Shown here piece after piece: positions 37,332-37,696 of a DNA stretch of 37,696 bases. The DNA is from a virus. Where the stretch lies: IMG/VR virus record IMGVR_UViG_3300036790_000815, positions 1 to 37,696 of that record. One strand, written 5' to 3'. The notes beneath the pieces were generated by a model, which was not told where the DNA came from, searched no databases, and saw only the letters and a program-made list of their open reading frames with translations. Within the stretch, counting starts at the first letter, position 1; each line of letters begins with the position of its first letter. A program made the position numbers and the translations under genes.

Positions 37332-37362
37332 TTGACCGCTTCTGCGCCTTCCATGCTACTTT
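37332..37362 (+). promoter_or_regulatory. Candidate TTGAC-type promoter upstream of the holin-like gene
   Basis: TTGACC (37332-37337), 19 nt, TACTTT (37357-37362), with the spacer pattern GCGCCTTCCATGC close to the CGCTTCCGTGC class. It precedes a leader of about 140 nt before the ATG at 37511; nothing else is seen in 37363-37510. Confidence 0.65.
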
Positions 37363-37510
37363 CCTGCGCACCGAAAACCCTCCGGCGCTGGCCTGGTGCG
37401 GATGCTTGAACTCTTGTAGCCGAATTTCTGTCGCACCTTCTCGGGCACAGCTAGCGGCTCGTTCCTGTACTCCGCACCGCGCCATACAAGCTTCTTGGAA
37501 AGGTTGGGTT

Positions 37511-37696
37511 ATGGAAGCCATTAACTCTCTGATTCCAGTTCTCGGGCCCTATGTCATTCTCGCCGCCGGCGTCGCCCTGGTGATCCATGGCCACTCCGAC
37601 TCGGGCCTGGTGACCGGCGCCTTCGCTCTGATTCAGGTGGCGAGCCGCCCTACCAGGGACAAGTCGGTGGTTCAGTCGGACCCAAAGCAAACGTAA
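37511..37696 (+). CDS. Small membrane protein, holin-like
   Basis: A 61-residue protein. ATG 37511 is preferred over upstream starts in the same frame because of GGAAAGG about nine bases upstream and because the preceding residues look untranslated. Residues about 6-45 are hydrophobic (LIPVLGPYVILAAGVALVIH, then a short polar turn GHSDSG, then LVTGAFALIQVA), fitting two membrane helices with a basic, polar tail (RPTRDKSVVQSDPKQT). Size, topology and proximity to the endolysin suggest a holin, but it is 1.8 kb from the endolysin and could be another small membrane protein. The stop codon is the last three bases of the window. Confidence 0.6.
   Translation: MEAINSLIPVLGPYVILAAGVALVIHGHSDSGLVTGAFALIQVASRPTRDKSVVQSDPKQT

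Overview
The window looks like most or all of the genome of a temperate, siphovirus-type tailed phage (or the matching prophage segment). It has a lambda-like set of head and tail genes, an integrase with an excisionase-like partner, and a small lysis block. Base composition is GC-rich (about 60% by eye). Several proteins carry domains that look like those of soil Acidobacteriota: an ASH/choice-of-anchor-type domain plus fibronectin III, and a bacterial Ig-like domain at the end of the tail-tip protein. I therefore infer an acidobacterial (Solibacter/Bryobacter-like) host, but that is inference. No tRNA, rRNA, CRISPR array or insertion sequence was recognised, and no stretch above about 300 bases lacks a gene.

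Layout. 1-7955 (+): early/accessory genes, tightly packed with ATGA/GTGA overlaps. They are a DUF7666-like repeat protein (cut by the window start), a Gp37/Gp68 (DUF5131) protein, a replication-initiator-like protein, several small Cys-rich proteins, an HD-like protein, an HNH nuclease, a frameshifted beta-class DNA methyltransferase and a receiver-like protein. 7956-9704: the control and integration region, with a hairpin terminator, a leftward ribbon-helix-helix gene, a divergent control region, xis and int. 9715-19019: terminase small and large subunits, a gpW-like joiner, portal, a protease-capsid fusion, head-tail connectors and the major tail protein, ending in a good intrinsic terminator. 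19109-22370: tail assembly chaperones joined by a -1 frameshift, and the tape measure. 22349-23846 (-): an inverted two-gene island holding a secreted Imm-type superinfection-immunity protein and a minor-tail-like protein. 23912-34944 (+): tail genes M, L, K (NlpC/P60) and J, plus a large SGNH-hydrolase/collagen-like fibre with a signal peptide. 35004-37696: lysis genes (XhlA-like membrane protein, glucosaminidase endolysin, holin-like protein) and a metallophosphoesterase.

The most striking feature is regulatory. A recurring promoter-like element (TTGAC, 18-19 nt, TAC) stands in front of nearly every block of the structural and lysis region, and one variant faces the inverted Imm gene. In six blocks the start codon lies 11 or 15 nt after the T of TAC, about where transcription should begin, and no clear Shine-Dalgarno site fits. 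Those mRNAs are predicted to be leaderless, whereas early and internal genes use good Shine-Dalgarno sites or stop-start overlaps. The late region thus appears to be run by many similar small promoters rather than one long late transcript.
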